Part shown: positions 23,741 through 35,596 of the stretch, piece after piece
How positions within the stretch are numbered: position 1 is the first letter of the stretch
How the letters are laid out: each line of letters starts with the position of its first letter
Assembly (NCBI GenBank): GCA_015680685.1
Contig: MNCI01010141.1
Span: 283,286-347,285, forward strand
Length of the DNA: 64,000 nt
Reading direction: 5' to 3'
DNA from: Gnetum montanum
Taxonomy: Eukaryota > Streptophyta > Gnetopsida > Gnetales > Gnetaceae
The notes under the pieces: model-generated
What the model saw: the letters and a program-made list of their open reading frames with translations, nothing else
What the model was told of the DNA's origin: nothing
Databases searched by the model: none
Made by a program: the position numbers and the translations under genes

Positions 23741-24672
23741 CTAGATAGCTTGTTTTATCATTGTATGTGGCCTATATGCATTGTAATGTTATAACATGCT
23801 CTGTTTTCTTGGTATTCTTGTTATCTTGGAGTTGTGTTTGAAGGATGAAGCCTGAAACCATCGCAAGGATGTAATTCATTATAGTAGAAAGCCACTATGC
23901 AACCTTAATGTGCATGATTTGGTGAGTTTATCCTACAATGTTCAGAGTGCTTGTACCATTGCCCTCCATTTACCACCATTCCTTGAGCCCAACCCCATAG
24001 CCTAATTATGACCTTCCATACCTTGGAAAATAATGTTGACGTATGTTTGCTCCTCATGCACTATAGCCATGTGATATCTCCTTCATCATTTTCCATATTC
24101 AAGTTTATTGAATGTAACATAGCTCAATCAATGGAAAAACCATTAAGTCCATCGAGCATAACACACCTCATGTTTATGTGAAGACCAACTCTATTGAGTG
24201 TAACATAACTCACTCAGTGGGATACCCATATTAAATGTAGTCTTAGCAATGAAACCCAATGAAGGTTTCACCCCACAAAAAAACACAACAACAAGGGGAA
24301 GAAAATTTCCAAGAGGCCAAATTGTCAATCAAGCCTTTAAGCCCAATGGCCAAAGAAATCCTGGAGTGAAGTGATTGGGTCCTCAAACACACTTTCTAAG
24401 TAACCAACACTCCAAAACATGTCAATGTCACACTATAGCCATGATGACAACACTTAGAATGCATTGTTAACCTCCATGAATATCTCCCTAATGACCATTA
24501 CCACCATCTCATCATAGCCCTATCTCATCATCCTAAGCATTCTTTAGTGTGGTTCGACACGACTGGATCAAGCATGAAGAGGGAACGTTCGTGGTGGACC
24601 GATCATGGTGTTTTGTATTCTTTGTTGGTGCCTCTTAAATCAATCCTTCATATACCAACAAAGAGGAACCAA

Positions 24673-25775
24673 TGAAACACTATCAAATTTGCATGTTATA
24701 ACTTCTGTAAGCCCATCCACATGAAACCTAAGGTAAAACTTCATTGTAAATGTGATGATTGTAACCCATGAGGTGTAATCTCACATACTTTACACTTTTG
24801 GGGTTGAAAATGCCCCATAAGTGGTTAAAGTCTCATCCCCCAAGTGAAAAAGTCATGTAATGTCTATATTCGGTATTGGGGGGAGGTCTGGGCTCAAAAA
24901 TGCCTTTTGGAATGCCAAAAATGGTATTTTAATGGGTTTTATACACTAACAAACCCCTGTAGGAGGGAAAGTGAACTAAGAGACATCAAAGCCAGTGTAG
25001 AGGAGTGTAGTGGGGCATATCTCATCTACCCCTCACATGGAGAGGTGGGTAACTCAAGCTAGAGGGGTTTGACCTTCATCCCCAACATTGATCTCTCACC
25101 CCCTCAACATTGACACCTCCTCCCTAAAGTGGAAGCAACATGGCTAAGATTTCAACATCAACCTTAGCATGGAAGGTTTGCTCCCAACGTAGAAGCCATC
25201 ACCCTAGCGTAGAAGATCTGCTCTTACTGTGGAAACCATCCCCCTAGCATGGAAGATCTACCCTCAATGTGGAGGGGTAATCCAGCATGGTTGCATGAGG
25301 GTGAATCTTACCTATCCCATCTAAAATGTAACAAAAATTTACTGCCAAATTATAGCAAATTTGCAACAAAAATTAATGCAAAATCTATATGTAAACCAAC
25401 CCCAAACATCATTTTTAGGTTCCACTTTTTTTCCACCCACTTTGCACTCATACACTTTGGCATTTTTGTACGCATTTTTGCATTCAAATGCTTTCAACAC
25501 ATACAAAGCCTTTTGAATCCCCAGCATGAAACCCCCTTTTGGACAATTGTTATCCCCCATATCAATTGTTACCCCCCATTGTAATTATTACCCCTAATAG
25601 CCATTATTACACCCCCATAGCCATTGTTACATTCCCTTATAACACCCCCCTTGTAGATCTGGTGCAAGGAGCAAAAAAGGTTTCAAAGCATTGGTTGAAG
25701 CATCTAGATCATGGAGCAATGGATCCCAAGCCTCCACTAAAATGAACTCCCCTATCCCAGGCACATTTTTGTACA
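24673..25775 (+). repeat. E3 3' LTR
   Basis: It begins TGAAACACTATCAAATTTGC and ends CATTTTTGTACA. By eye nearly nine in ten bases match the 5' LTR in the first 200 positions, so the insertion is old. The next base starts the second CATGA. Confidence 0.85.
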
Positions 25776-25780
25776 CATGA

Positions 25781-26480
25781 CCCTCAAGTTTCTTCAAATT
25801 TTGATCAATGTAAGGCAATGGAAAGTGAATTTTTATTTTTATTTTTATTTAAATTCTTATAATTAACACATAGTCATGATTTGCCTCATTTTTTAGGGAT
25901 TTCCATAAGGAGACTAACCCATTCACTATCCACTATGGGATAGATGATGTCTTCTTTTCATAATTTGGATATCGCATCTTTTATTAATTTTTTAAAGAGA
26001 TAAATTAATTCCTCATGGGAAATTTCTCATAGGTTTGGCATTTTCCTCCAAATAGATGTGTTGACAAATATTAGCTGATATGCTATCATGGAGATCCTCA
26101 TAGCTCCATGCGAATACCTTAGATTTTCTTTTTAACATTATTACCAATTGACTTTCTTACTTAATAATTTAGTTGGCATTAAATATCAATGACTTATTAT
26201 CTCCAATGAATACACATTTTAGTTTCAATGGAAGTTTCTTGAGTTAAGTTTGATTAATTTCTTATTTAATCACTTCATTTCCCAATGTTCCTAATCCTTG
26301 GTTAAGGATTTTTTCTTAGAGATTTTATTTTTCTTCTATAGAGGAATCTAGAGATCAAATCTCAACATTATTAATTATAAGAATCTCTCTTTCTTTATCC
26401 ATTAATGAAGTTGGGATTGTATAAATAACCTTACCTTCCTCAACATCCTTTCTTAGTTTATCATCTGGATTATTGAAAAT
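25781..26480 (-). pseudogene. G1 reverse transcriptase, N-terminal half
   Basis: Read leftward, the text approaches the RT finger/palm region and ends in words equivalent to FHCLTLIKI..RNLRV, the phrase that precedes the FLDG block in this family. That block is found across E3 at 19551. The parallel copy in G1' (41044-41700) is continuous. The minus-strand frame has several stops. Confidence 0.7.
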
Positions 26481-26900
26481 ATTAACTATGAAAGAGAGAT
26501 TGGCAAATAAAAGTTATAACTGGTCTATTGTGCAATGTATGATGACATTCATTATTATAAGCCATGGTCTTTCTATTATAACTGGAAAACAATTAGGATC
26601 CTTCACTTTCAATACTACAAAGTCCATCAAATACTTCTCTTTTTCAACTTCTACAATTATCTCTTCAATAACTCCTATTGGTTTTACAATAGATCTATTA
26701 GTCAAAGATAGTAACATGTTAATTTTTAAAACGTTTTCTAGTTCCAAAGCTTCAGCTACTTCTCTAGGCATTAAGTTTATGCTAGCCCCTAAGTCTAGGA
26801 AGTCATTTATAATTTTCCTCCCATTTATTTTAATGGAAATAGTGGAAACCCTAGGATCTTGGCATTTATATACTTCTTGGATTTGAATTAATTAAGATAG
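26481..26900 (-). pseudogene. G1 aspartic protease region
   Basis: An active-site text DLGASINLMP lies at about 26766-26800; DLGAS is the form known from Athila-type elements. Then come SIVKPIGVIEEIIVEV, the flap and core part KEKYLMDFVVLKV, and PVIIERPWL where the family has a GRPFL-like motif. The open stretch is 26514-26771. The enzyme would cut the gag-pol polyprotein. In G1' the same site reads ELGNS. Confidence 0.75.
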
Positions 26901-28549
26901 ATTTTTGATTAAATAAACTTCTTTAGTTTTTTTTCTTTCCATACACAAACCTTTAAGGTATTTTGCATAGATTGGGGTGTCCTTAGCTACTTATTCTAGA
27001 GGGATATGCAAGTAGAGTTTCCTAAACATTTTCTCTATTTGAGATTTAGTTAGAAAATCTTCACTTAATCTTTTTGGGAATGGATGGTTGTACCTATCTT
27101 GTTTTTTGTTGTATTGGAGATTTATTGTTGGAATTGGAGGGCTGATTTAGTTATGTTTGTTGAGAATTATCAAGGTAAAATTTCTCACCACTTGGTTATA
27201 TTGGTTTCTCTCTAAATTTTACTTTCTTTTTTGGCTCAATAATTTTACCACTTCTACTAGTAATGGTATGAAGTTATTTCATTTCCTTCTTATGTGATGT
27301 GGAATTTGGTTTTGATTGGAAAGGCAACTCATTCTTGGTTTAATCTTGAAACCTTCACCTTGTTTCATCCATGAATTACCTACTTTCTTCTATAAATGAA
27401 GTGAAACTTTGGATGAGTTTATCTAGATCTTCACTTATTTGGCTCCTCAAATTTTTGAAGTTATTTTGGAAAAATTATGGTTGTTGAAATGGTGGCCCTT
27501 GTTGGAATGAGTTTGTTGGTTGATTCCTATATTATTGAAAGCCCTTTACTAATTCTTGTACCTCCTCACGGCAATAGGTTAATGTTGGACAAGTAGTGCA
27601 ATCATGTTGTTGGCTACCACATATACTGCACACTTCATCTTACACCACATGGACTTTTTTCTTAATTAATTGAGTTAATCCATCAACTTTCTTATTTGAT
27701 TTTTTGGTCTATTAAGTCATGCCTTGCATGATGTTAGGTCTAGACACTCCTTTACTTTGATTAGCCAATAAATCTATTATCCTCAAGCCATTCTCTAGTA
27801 TAACATGTAATATGTTTTCATCACATGAAAATTCAATGTTTTGTCTACAATAGAATAGTAGCCCTTACTACAAAGATTTGGATAAATTGGTGGGCTAGAA
27901 ATCCATGGTTGGGGTTCTTTAAACATAGCCCTTTAAACCTATTAAAGATAATCTCAAAATCCTCGTCCTCTCATTGGTAAAACTTATCAATGCTTTTCTT
28001 AATGAGTAGAGTCTATCATTGGAAAGGAATCATTATAGATAGGTAGCTTTAAACTCATCCCATAAGCTGATTTATGTTCTAAGGATTTGTAGCTAAAAAT
28101 TATCCTTATCTTTCAAGGTTGATTTAAAAGCAATCATTTTACTCCTATCTCCACTCTGAGGTGCTAATATTGCAAGGGTGGTTTTTAATTCTCTTACTTG
28201 AGTTACCAAATCTTCACCATTGATTCTGCTAAAGGTAGGTAGTAGGTGGATATTCTTTACTTCCATGTCCTTTCCTTGGAAAAAAACTAATGGTCCTTGA
28301 GGTATCACTAATGTTTTTTGGTCAAGTAATTTACCCAATGTTTATCCTTGATTTACCTACATTATTGGATTACTATTTTGAAATTCCAAATATGGTATGA
28401 TAATTTATGATTGGAATATATAGGAAGGTGTCCTAATTGTAAATGTTAAAGCATTTATTGGGTTTATTATTACAGGATTTACAATTGCAACTAGAATTTC
28501 GATTTGAGTAGATGTAGAAGATGTAGATTTGAAAATATGATATAGTGGA
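26901..28549 (-). pseudogene. G1 gag, main part with CCHC knuckle
   Basis: Read leftward from G2, gag text includes NIHLLPTFSRINGEDLVTQV (28240 region), then the capsid-like part, and a canonical zinc knuckle, CSICGSQQHDCTTC (CX2CX4HX4C), at about 27594-27635. A Gln/Asn/Pro-rich linker follows. Stops are frequent. The five bases GTGGA at 28545-28549 are one copy of the G2 target duplication. The N-terminal part continues at 36461. Confidence 0.8.
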
Positions 28550-29394
28550 TGATAAATCGTGTTTTCATACACTCCAATATTTGGGTGGCCGCTACCTGAT
28601 ATCATAGCCCAATATGTGATATTGTACATTTCATATCATAGGGTTACTTCTGGGTTTATAAATACAGTTCCTGGGAACATGATTGAGGGTAGTTTTTGGC
28701 AATCAAGTAGCGAAACTCTTGCAATTTGTGCATTTCAGAGTTAGAATATTTTCCAAGTGCTTGCAGCAGGAGGTCTAAGTGTGAATGGATCTTTATTGAA
28801 GAATTGATGTACCTGAACACACCATTGTGTTGGCAATAAAGACGAACTCTTTGATTCATCTTTGCAACACTTGAGACTTTCTTTCTTATGCATTTATGTA
28901 TTGTGGTTTCATGCAATTTTTATTAATGTTATTCATGCAGCAATTCATTTTGATTAATCAAGAAAATAATTAAAATACACAAGCATGACCCCTTTGAACA
29001 TATGTGTGACACTTGGTAGCTCATTAATGATTAGCGTTTAACAACCCAACAGTGTTTACACAAAGTTCAGGATGTGTCTAGGAAGTGGGAATGGTTACTT
29101 ATGTTAGGCTAGATTAGACCATAATTTACTTAGCATTTAATTACCCTTACTTTCATTCTTGTTCTAGGTGAGTGATTTGATAAAACACAAAATAATAAAA
29201 ATCTTATGCCTTAATCACACTTAGTCATACAATTGAATTCCACAAGTGGGACTAGGAAGACAACAAAAGAACAACATGCATACACTATTTAGCTCTAGTG
29301 TACTTAGTACTTATAGTCTATGGAATTCGATTGAATTGCACATGAACGCCTATGATTCATATGGTTGGGCGTAGGGGTACCTCACCACTCATCA
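28550..29394 (+). repeat. G2 5' LTR
   Basis: It spans from TGATAAATCGTG to CTCATCA. A TATAAATA promoter box is at 28657-28664 and an AATAAA signal at 28835-28840, which gives a plausible U3-R-U5 layout. Roughly nine in ten positions match the 3' LTR by eye. Confidence 0.9.
28657..28664 (+). promoter_or_regulatory. TATA box of the G2 5' LTR
   Basis: TATAAATA sits 107 bases into the LTR in a block kept in all related LTRs here (35713-35720, 44958-44965, 5608-5615, and 55854-55861 on the minus strand). It would drive the genomic transcript of the element. Confidence 0.7.
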
Positions 29395-29395
29395 T

Positions 29396-29413
29396 TGGTG
29401 CCATTGCTAGGGA
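29396..29413 (+). other. G2 primer-binding site, tRNA-Asp type
   Basis: TGGTGCCATTGCTAGGGA follows the LTR after one base. Plant tRNA-Asp(GUC) would pair with TGGCGCCGTTGCCGGGGA. The four differences are all CpG-to-TpG or CpG-to-CpA changes. Confidence 0.85.
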
Positions 29414-29560
29414 TTGTAGTTCTACGTGTGCTATTTAAATCGAGTGAAACATAGTAACCTTGTTGTTTGAATCCTAAGAGTCAAATATTATGAAAAAATC
29501 CTATTATTATAATTAAATTAAACCTTAACTGCACACTACCCATAAGTTCATTAACACAAA

Positions 29561-31429
29561 ATGTCTTCTTATCATAGGAGCCCATCTCCACCCAGGGTAG
29601 TCCAGGTGCCTCAATAATACTGGGTGGCATATGCTCATCTTGATGAGTATGTACCTAACTTCACCTTCATCTTGCATCAAGATGAACAGTTGCGGTGGTG
29701 CGACATGGAAGGAAACATTGTGTTGCCACCTAATTAATCTATTCCAGCAATGCTCCAGCTAATGCTCACAGGGCATGGGCTTCAACATCTTCATGGAGAA
29801 TATGAGATGTGAGATCTTGACTCAAGGGATTATCATCCCACTAAAGCACAAAGATTAAGTGATCGTCAGCTAGAGCACCAACATGAGCTTTTGAAGTGTA
29901 AGGGATCAAACACTTTTCCACCTCTTCTTGGCCCATTTGATGGAGGTGACCATTTATTTTATGATTCTCCTCTTTTTCACTTTGTTTAGGGAGCCCTCAA
30001 CTAGAATGTACAATTCACAATTCATAGTACAAGTTATGGTCAAAATGGAGCCAATGAAAAAAATTGATTTGGAGAGGCAAGTTACGATGAGGAAAAAGGA
30101 GATCACAATCGTGATCTTGGTCGCATGCATCAAAGGAAGGGAAATAAGCATCAGCATAGAGCAAGTTCTCCTTCTTCTTCCCCTTCATCGACTTCTTCTT
30201 CTTCATCATCTATCTTGAATCGTGGTTGTAGAAGGAATAACCATGATGGAGGTGACCGATGGGACTAGAAAAATAGAACGAACCATCGAGATAGTCATGA
30301 CCAAAGACATGGGCAATCTAGAAAGACCCATCATCAAGAAAGAAGAACTAGTAGATAATATCATAGGCACCATCACCATGGCCTTGATGAACCTCTACTT
30401 ACCACTCAAGGCATGTTGAATATTGTAGAGGTTGTAAGGATTCCAATAAGGCACGTGAAAAATAGTAGAATAAAGAGGCTAGACATGAATAACATCCCTC
30501 GATTTGACGGAGGATATGATGATGATCCACAAAATCATTTGTAGGTCTTCCAAGATGCATGTGCCTTGCAGAATATTGAAAATGAGTGGTAGAAGATGAA
30601 ATTATTTCCAAGGACACTCATAAAGGAAGTAGAAAATTGGTACCGATCCTTGGAACAAAAATCAATCAGGCGGTGGAGTATGATGTTGGAACTATTCAAT
30701 GACAAATATCAAACATACTCCTGAGTATCCAATCTGAGGAAGCAAATCCAAGGGTGGAAACAAGAAAACCATAAGCCCTTGGATGCTGATATTGGTCAAT
30801 ACTATTCTTTGCTACATATGTGTCCCAACCATGGATACTCTCAGCTTGATCAAGTTCACCATATTATAGATGGGTTGTGATCTAAAACTAGAAAAACCCT
30901 TGGTGTCTATTCCCAAGGGAGATTGATAGAGTTAGGCACTTATCGAATTCAAAAGTTAATTGAGCAGGTAGCCAACGAGGAGGTAGAATTGAGAAAGCGA
31001 GAAAGTGCAGAGGAATACAATAAAGACCCTTTTATCTACAAAAGGGAGGTTCAATTTAGTGATAGTGAGGATGAATTTACTAGAGATGAGGTGGCTAATT
31101 AGAAAACCGTGCCACTCTAGAAATTACAATATGAAATCACGACTAAGGATGACCAATTATAGGACTCCATGGATAATAGGTTTTATTTTATCTTAAAAAT
31201 TGTTGAAGAGTCAAAGTAGCAAAGTAGTGAGCATGAGTGCTAGAGATGTAAGGAAGCTAAATGTGCCATACCTAAGGGCAATGGTAAAATGGCTATGATA
31301 GAGATGGCTGCAGATAGTTACTTAGATAAGGATGGTAGGTGTGACATCTACCAGTATGAACATCCCAAGAGATGTTGCTTAATTATGTCACAGTTACAGG
31401 AATCTAGGGTGTATGCCTTACATCCATGA
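29561..31429 (+). pseudogene. G2 gag, one frame with about 17 stops
   Basis: ATG at 29561 opens MSSYHRSPSPP. Then come the conserved block DEYVPNFTFILHQDEQLRW, a Ser-rich run and His/Arg-rich segment (about residues 185-280), the capsid-like part (IPRFDGGYDDDPQNHL, LIKEVENWYRSLEQKSIRRW, YSLLHMCPNHGYSQLDQVHHII), a charged linker, and CDIYQYEHPKRCC at about 31342-31377. The last motif is a Cys/His knuckle with one fewer residue between the second Cys and His than usual; the second Cys is Tyr here. The length, 1,869 bases, is a multiple of three, so decay was by substitution, mostly to TAG. Confidence 0.8.
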
Positions 31430-32146
31430 CTTGCACAAAGGTAAACACCCAAAATATTGTCTTATCCACAAGGCAATCCTCGACAGTTCCATGAACTATA
31501 GTAGTACTATCCAACTGGAACTCCACTACAACCTTACAAATTCTACTAGTAATGGCAGCAAACACAATCATGGGTGTTGCCACCTCCAAGATAGCAATAC
31601 CCTTACTAGAAACCAGAGCCTTATGGTTACTATGTTTAGCAACCTTCATCTCCATAGGACTCCTCTAATCATGTTGTTGCTTACCATCCTCACCACTACC
31701 CTCCTAAAGTATACCAATCACCCTATCCAAGGAGGGATGCCACCTACTATCCTCATGCACCTCCCATTCTTACACCTACTCCTTCATCTCTTACATAGCT
31801 ACCACCTGCTTCATCCGTGTAGGGTGAATTACCTACCCAACCATAGTAAAGGAATGCTACGAGGGTAGTTAATCTACAATCAGTTAATCCATCAAGTAGG
31901 TTAGAACCACAAACAAAGAAAAATCCCTTCTTTAGACCTCACAGTCTACCAAAGCTCTTAGATACATCAGTGGTTGGTAACTCTACTCCTCCACCTTCCT
32001 CTGTCTCACCTTTATCTAAGTCCTATTCAAAATAAAATCCCTCTCGAATCCATATTGTAATGTTAACCCATGTTGTATCTGATTGGATTTGAGCTGGTAA
32101 CTTGCCTAGAAAGTTAGTTGATCCCAGGAGTCCCCTAGTATATTTG

Positions 32147-32490
32147 CAAATTGCTAGGAATGAGCCTTGTAAAGCTCTTCTTGACTCTAGTTCCAATATC
32201 AATCTAATCTTGCTTGAGATGTACATCATGTGGAACCTTCCTCCCTTAAAGAAGAGCAACATCTAGCTGGAATTGGTAGACTAATCCATGATCATTTCAT
32301 TGGAATTAGTAGAGGACATCATAACCACCATTTCTAGGTGGTCATATCCTACCAGCTTCCTAGTAATCAAGGTGGAGAACTACAAGGGAGACTTCCCAAT
32401 AATTATGGGAAGGGCATGGTTCAACACTGTTGATGCAAAAATGGGCATTAGAGATCTTTCCTTGGAGATATCAAAAGAAAATGAATTTTA
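32147..32490 (+). pseudogene. G2 aspartic protease region
   Basis: The active-site segment ALLDSSSNINLI has GAC at 32183-32185. The usual D(S/T)G is DSS, so the conserved Gly is lost. It is followed by LPPLKKSNI, SLELVEDIITTI, YPTSFLVIKVENYKGDFPIIMGRAWF and DLSLEISKENEF. The GRAWF block corresponds to the second conserved protease motif. A Pro/Gln-rich spacer separates it from gag. Confidence 0.75.
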
Positions 32491-32859
32491 AAAGATAAAG
32501 AAGAAGAGGGTTTCATGTATTGCATACAACGATTCAAGGTGCCATTGTGCATAGAAGTTATGATCAGTGAAGTGAACATTTATCTATGCATGCAAGCAGT
32601 GTGCACCAGAAGATGAAATCCAAAGATGCTTGTATGCAGTAGCCACAAAACAAGAAGGTACTCAGTCGCTAACAACTGATTATGGTAGTAGTACATTGCG
32701 CATGGAACCTACTAAGGTCTTAATGTACAAGTATGTTGCAAGTATAAATGAACTCAAGCAAGTTTATTACCAATTCTCTGAAGGAGTAAATGATGATGTC
32801 AATTGGGGAGAGTTGGACTTTCCTAAAAATTTTCGATAAGAACCCCTTGAATTGAAGAC

Positions 32860-34330
32860 ACTACTGGCTAGGATGGAGTATGTATTCTTGAAAAATGGAA
32901 AGTGTATCATCATTAATGCTAAGCTTGCTGTAGAACAAAAGAAAATGTTGATGAAGGTTATGAAAAAATGGTTAGTAGCCTTTACTTAGTAATATTTTGA
33001 GCTCACTAGAATAGATCCAAGAATATGCTAGCACTGAATATATACTGACCATGTTGTTAAGTCAAAATGATAGCCACAATGACTTTTGAATCCCAAATTA
33101 AAGTAGATTATCAAAGAAGATATTGAACAGCTACTTAAGGTGGGATTCATCTGCCCTATCATAGATAATGAGTGGGTTAGTCCCCTCGTGATCGTACCCA
33201 AGAAAGAAGGCATCAACTTTCGACTACTCAACATGGCAACTTTCAAAGATCATTTTCTATTGCCTTTTGTCAACCAAGTAATGACCATTTCTAGGCACAG
33301 CTATTAAAGCTTTCTAGATGGTTATAGTGGCTATAGCCAAATCCAAATTGCACCAAAGGACTAGGTGAAGATGACTTTCACAAGTCCTAAGGGTACTTTC
33401 GCTTACCATCAAATGCCATTCGTTCTATGCAATGCCCCAGCCACATTTCAATGATTACTCCTTAGCATTTTTCAACAATAGATCATTAATAAGGTAGAAG
33501 TCTTTATGGATGACTTTTCTACCTATGGAGCTACATTTGAGCAAGCCCTAGATCGTCTTAAGTAGGTGTTGAAACGATGTGTCAAAAAAAACCTCCGACT
33601 CAATTGGAAAAAGAGCCATCTTATGGTCCAGGAAGGCATAGTCTTGGGGAAAAATATTTCAAAAGAAGGAATCAAGGTGGACCCTAAAAAAATAAAGGTC
33701 ATCTAAGGAATATCCTGCCAACCAAAAATAGTTAAAGAACTGTGGTCATTCATTGGTCATACTGGCTACTACCGATGCTTCATCAAGAATTTTTCCAAAA
33801 TTGCCAAGACATTGGTGGAATTGACAAAGAAGGATGCATCATTTTTCTAGATCCCAACATGTGAAATAGCATTTCAGCAATTGAAGCAAAATATTTTTGA
33901 AACCCTAATTCTATAAGCACTTGATTAGTCCAAACCATTTCATGTGATGACTGATGCATCAAATTATGCTTTGGGGGCAATTCTTATGAAGATGGATGAT
34001 CAAAAATGTCCATATTACATTCATTGCATAAGCTGAAGTATTGTAGGTGCACAATTGAACTACACCATCATAGAAAAGTAATCAATGGCAATGGTGTTCG
34101 CATTAGAGAAGTTTAGGCATTATGTTCTTAGCTATAAAGTGTTTGTGCACACAGATCATAGTGCCATCCAATTTCTAATGAATAAACCAATGGTGAGCGC
34201 CCATGTCATATGATGGCTTATGATTTTGTAGGAGTTCAATCTCATGATGATAGATCGAAAAGGTGTGAAGAATGTGGTCACGGATCACTTCTCACAACTA
34301 AGATGGGACAACAAGGAGAAAGAGAGCCTC
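32860..34330 (+). pseudogene. G2 reverse transcriptase and RNase H
   Basis: RT text in order: YVFLKNGKCIIINAKLAVEQ, IDNEWVSPLVIVPKKEG, FRLLNMATFKDHF, FLDGYSGYSQIQIAPKD, FAYHQMPFVLCNAPATFQ and the catalytic box VFMDDFSTYG (33500 region) with both Asp kept. A connection follows (FIGHTGYYRCFIKNFSK), then RNase H from about 33940 with MTDASNYALGAIL (first catalytic Asp kept), EKFRHYVL, HTDHSAIQFLMNKP and the end NVVTDHFSQLRWDN. About ten stops, mostly TAG, break the frame, and there is a small deletion near the RT's basic-residue block at 33190-33220. Confidence 0.85.
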
Positions 34331-35340
34331 TTATTTGATCAATTCCCTAATGAATCTCTCCTTGCAGGGGCTATTAATGCATAAATTCTTGATGAACCAA
34401 AATGGTATGACATCATCCTCACTTATCTACTCAAGTAAGAACTACCACAAGGACTGGACACTAGAAAGAAACAATAATTTCTTCACTGGGTCAAGCATTT
34501 CATGGAAATTAACAAAAGCCTTTACAAAGTCTATTTTGATGTCCTGGTACATTGGTGTGTCCTTGATATAGATCAACTGCACATTTTGCAGGATACTCAT
34601 GAAGGCCCTTGTGGGGGCCATTATGTTGGAAGATGCACAGCCATAAGAATCCTCATGGTAGGATATTACTGGCCAATAATCTTAAGGGATGCACACTAAT
34701 TTATCCATGCTTGTTATTGTTGCTAGAGGGATGGTGAAATGACAACTTGAATGGAGGGGCCATAGCAATGGATTCAACCTCTTGAGCCATTCAATATTTG
34801 GGGTGTTGACTTTATGGATCCCATCGCACCTTTATCAAATGGAAAGGCATATATCATAGTCACAGTTGACTATTGCACCAAGTGCGTAGAAGCAGTAGCC
34901 ATCACCGACTATACATCCACTACTGCTACTTGGTTTGTATAACAAAATATTGTAAATGGGTTTGGTGTGCCTCATGCATTAATTTTTGATAACGGAACTC
35001 ATTTTACAGGTGCCACTTTCTGAAAACTGATGCAGCACTTGGTGGTGAAGCATAAACTCATAACACCATATCACCCCAAGCCAATGGTCAAGCTGAGGTC
35101 ACTAATTGGGAGATTACAAAAATTCTAACACACATCATAAGAAAACACTAAAGGGACTAGAGCACCAAATTAAATGATGCCCTTTGGGCCTATCACTCCA
35201 CATGGGAGCTTCCCATAGGTTATTCTCCCTATGCGCTTGTGTACGAAAAACTACCAACACTACCCATCCAATCCGAGCTTTGTGCACTCTCTACAGTTTG
35301 TGACCTTAACCTAAATCTAAGTCTAGCATAGAAAGAACAA
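34331..35340 (+). pseudogene. G2 integrase
   Basis: The zinc region begins HEGPCGGHYVGR near 34590, but its CX2C half is decayed (CYCC). The core has FNIWGVDFMDP, with the first catalytic Asp kept, then VDYCTKCVEAVAI, FGVPHALIFDNGTHFTG with the second Asp, and TPYHPKPM. After this a shift scrambles the C-terminal part. The DNA-strand-transfer enzyme cannot be made. Confidence 0.8.
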
Positions 35341-35596
35341 TTAATGAACCTCATTCTTCCATTGCCAAGAGGGGTTGGATGTCCTTTGGATTCAAGGGTG
35401 TTCTTTCCTATTGTCATGAACACCCAATTTTGTACACAATGTAATGTTGTATGCTTAGGCATTTTTGTATTTGTCTATTTTCTCTGTGTCACTCTGCATG
35501 TTAATCAAATAGTCCACACCTCCTAATATATTTTGTAAAGGACTTTTTCATCTTCTTCTGTACTCGAGAACAAGTTTTCATTTAGTTGTTGGGGTA

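Larger units (their letters stand above)
20704..24672. other. E3 interior, non-coding
   Basis: It has no gag, protease, RT or integrase on either strand. It contains the tandem blocks at 21140-21650 and 22490-23740. A duplicated phrase near 24105-24240 reads ATTGAATGTAACATAGCTCA and its variant. The stretch 20877-20985 has a weak relative at 37289-37390. The rest is AT-rich filler. Confidence 0.6.
19552..25775 (+). mobile_element. E3: long non-coding LTR element (LARD-like) inside the G1 RT
   Basis: This is 6,224 bases beginning TGAAACACC and ending TTTTGTACA, with direct LTRs of about 1.1 kb and CATGA on both sides (19547-19551 and 25776-25780). The G1' copy has CATGA once, at 41039-41043, in the same RT sequence. 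The 4 kb interior has no reading frame with a recognisable domain on either strand and holds three families of degenerate tandem repeats. A purine-rich AACAAAGAGGAACCAA precedes 24673, which sets the plus orientation. No tRNA primer site could be named after 20703. It fits the class of large retrotransposon derivatives that need enzymes from another element. Confidence 0.85.

Noticed and set aside
30015-30209. Lys-rich reverse-strand frame in G2
   Set aside because: Shadow of the Ser-rich run of gag on the plus strand; the same happens in G3 (46171-46362).
31413-31868. 151-codon frame between gag and protease of G2
   Set aside because: It is an off-frame reading of the Pro/Gln/Tyr-rich gag-protease spacer that G3 and G4 also have.
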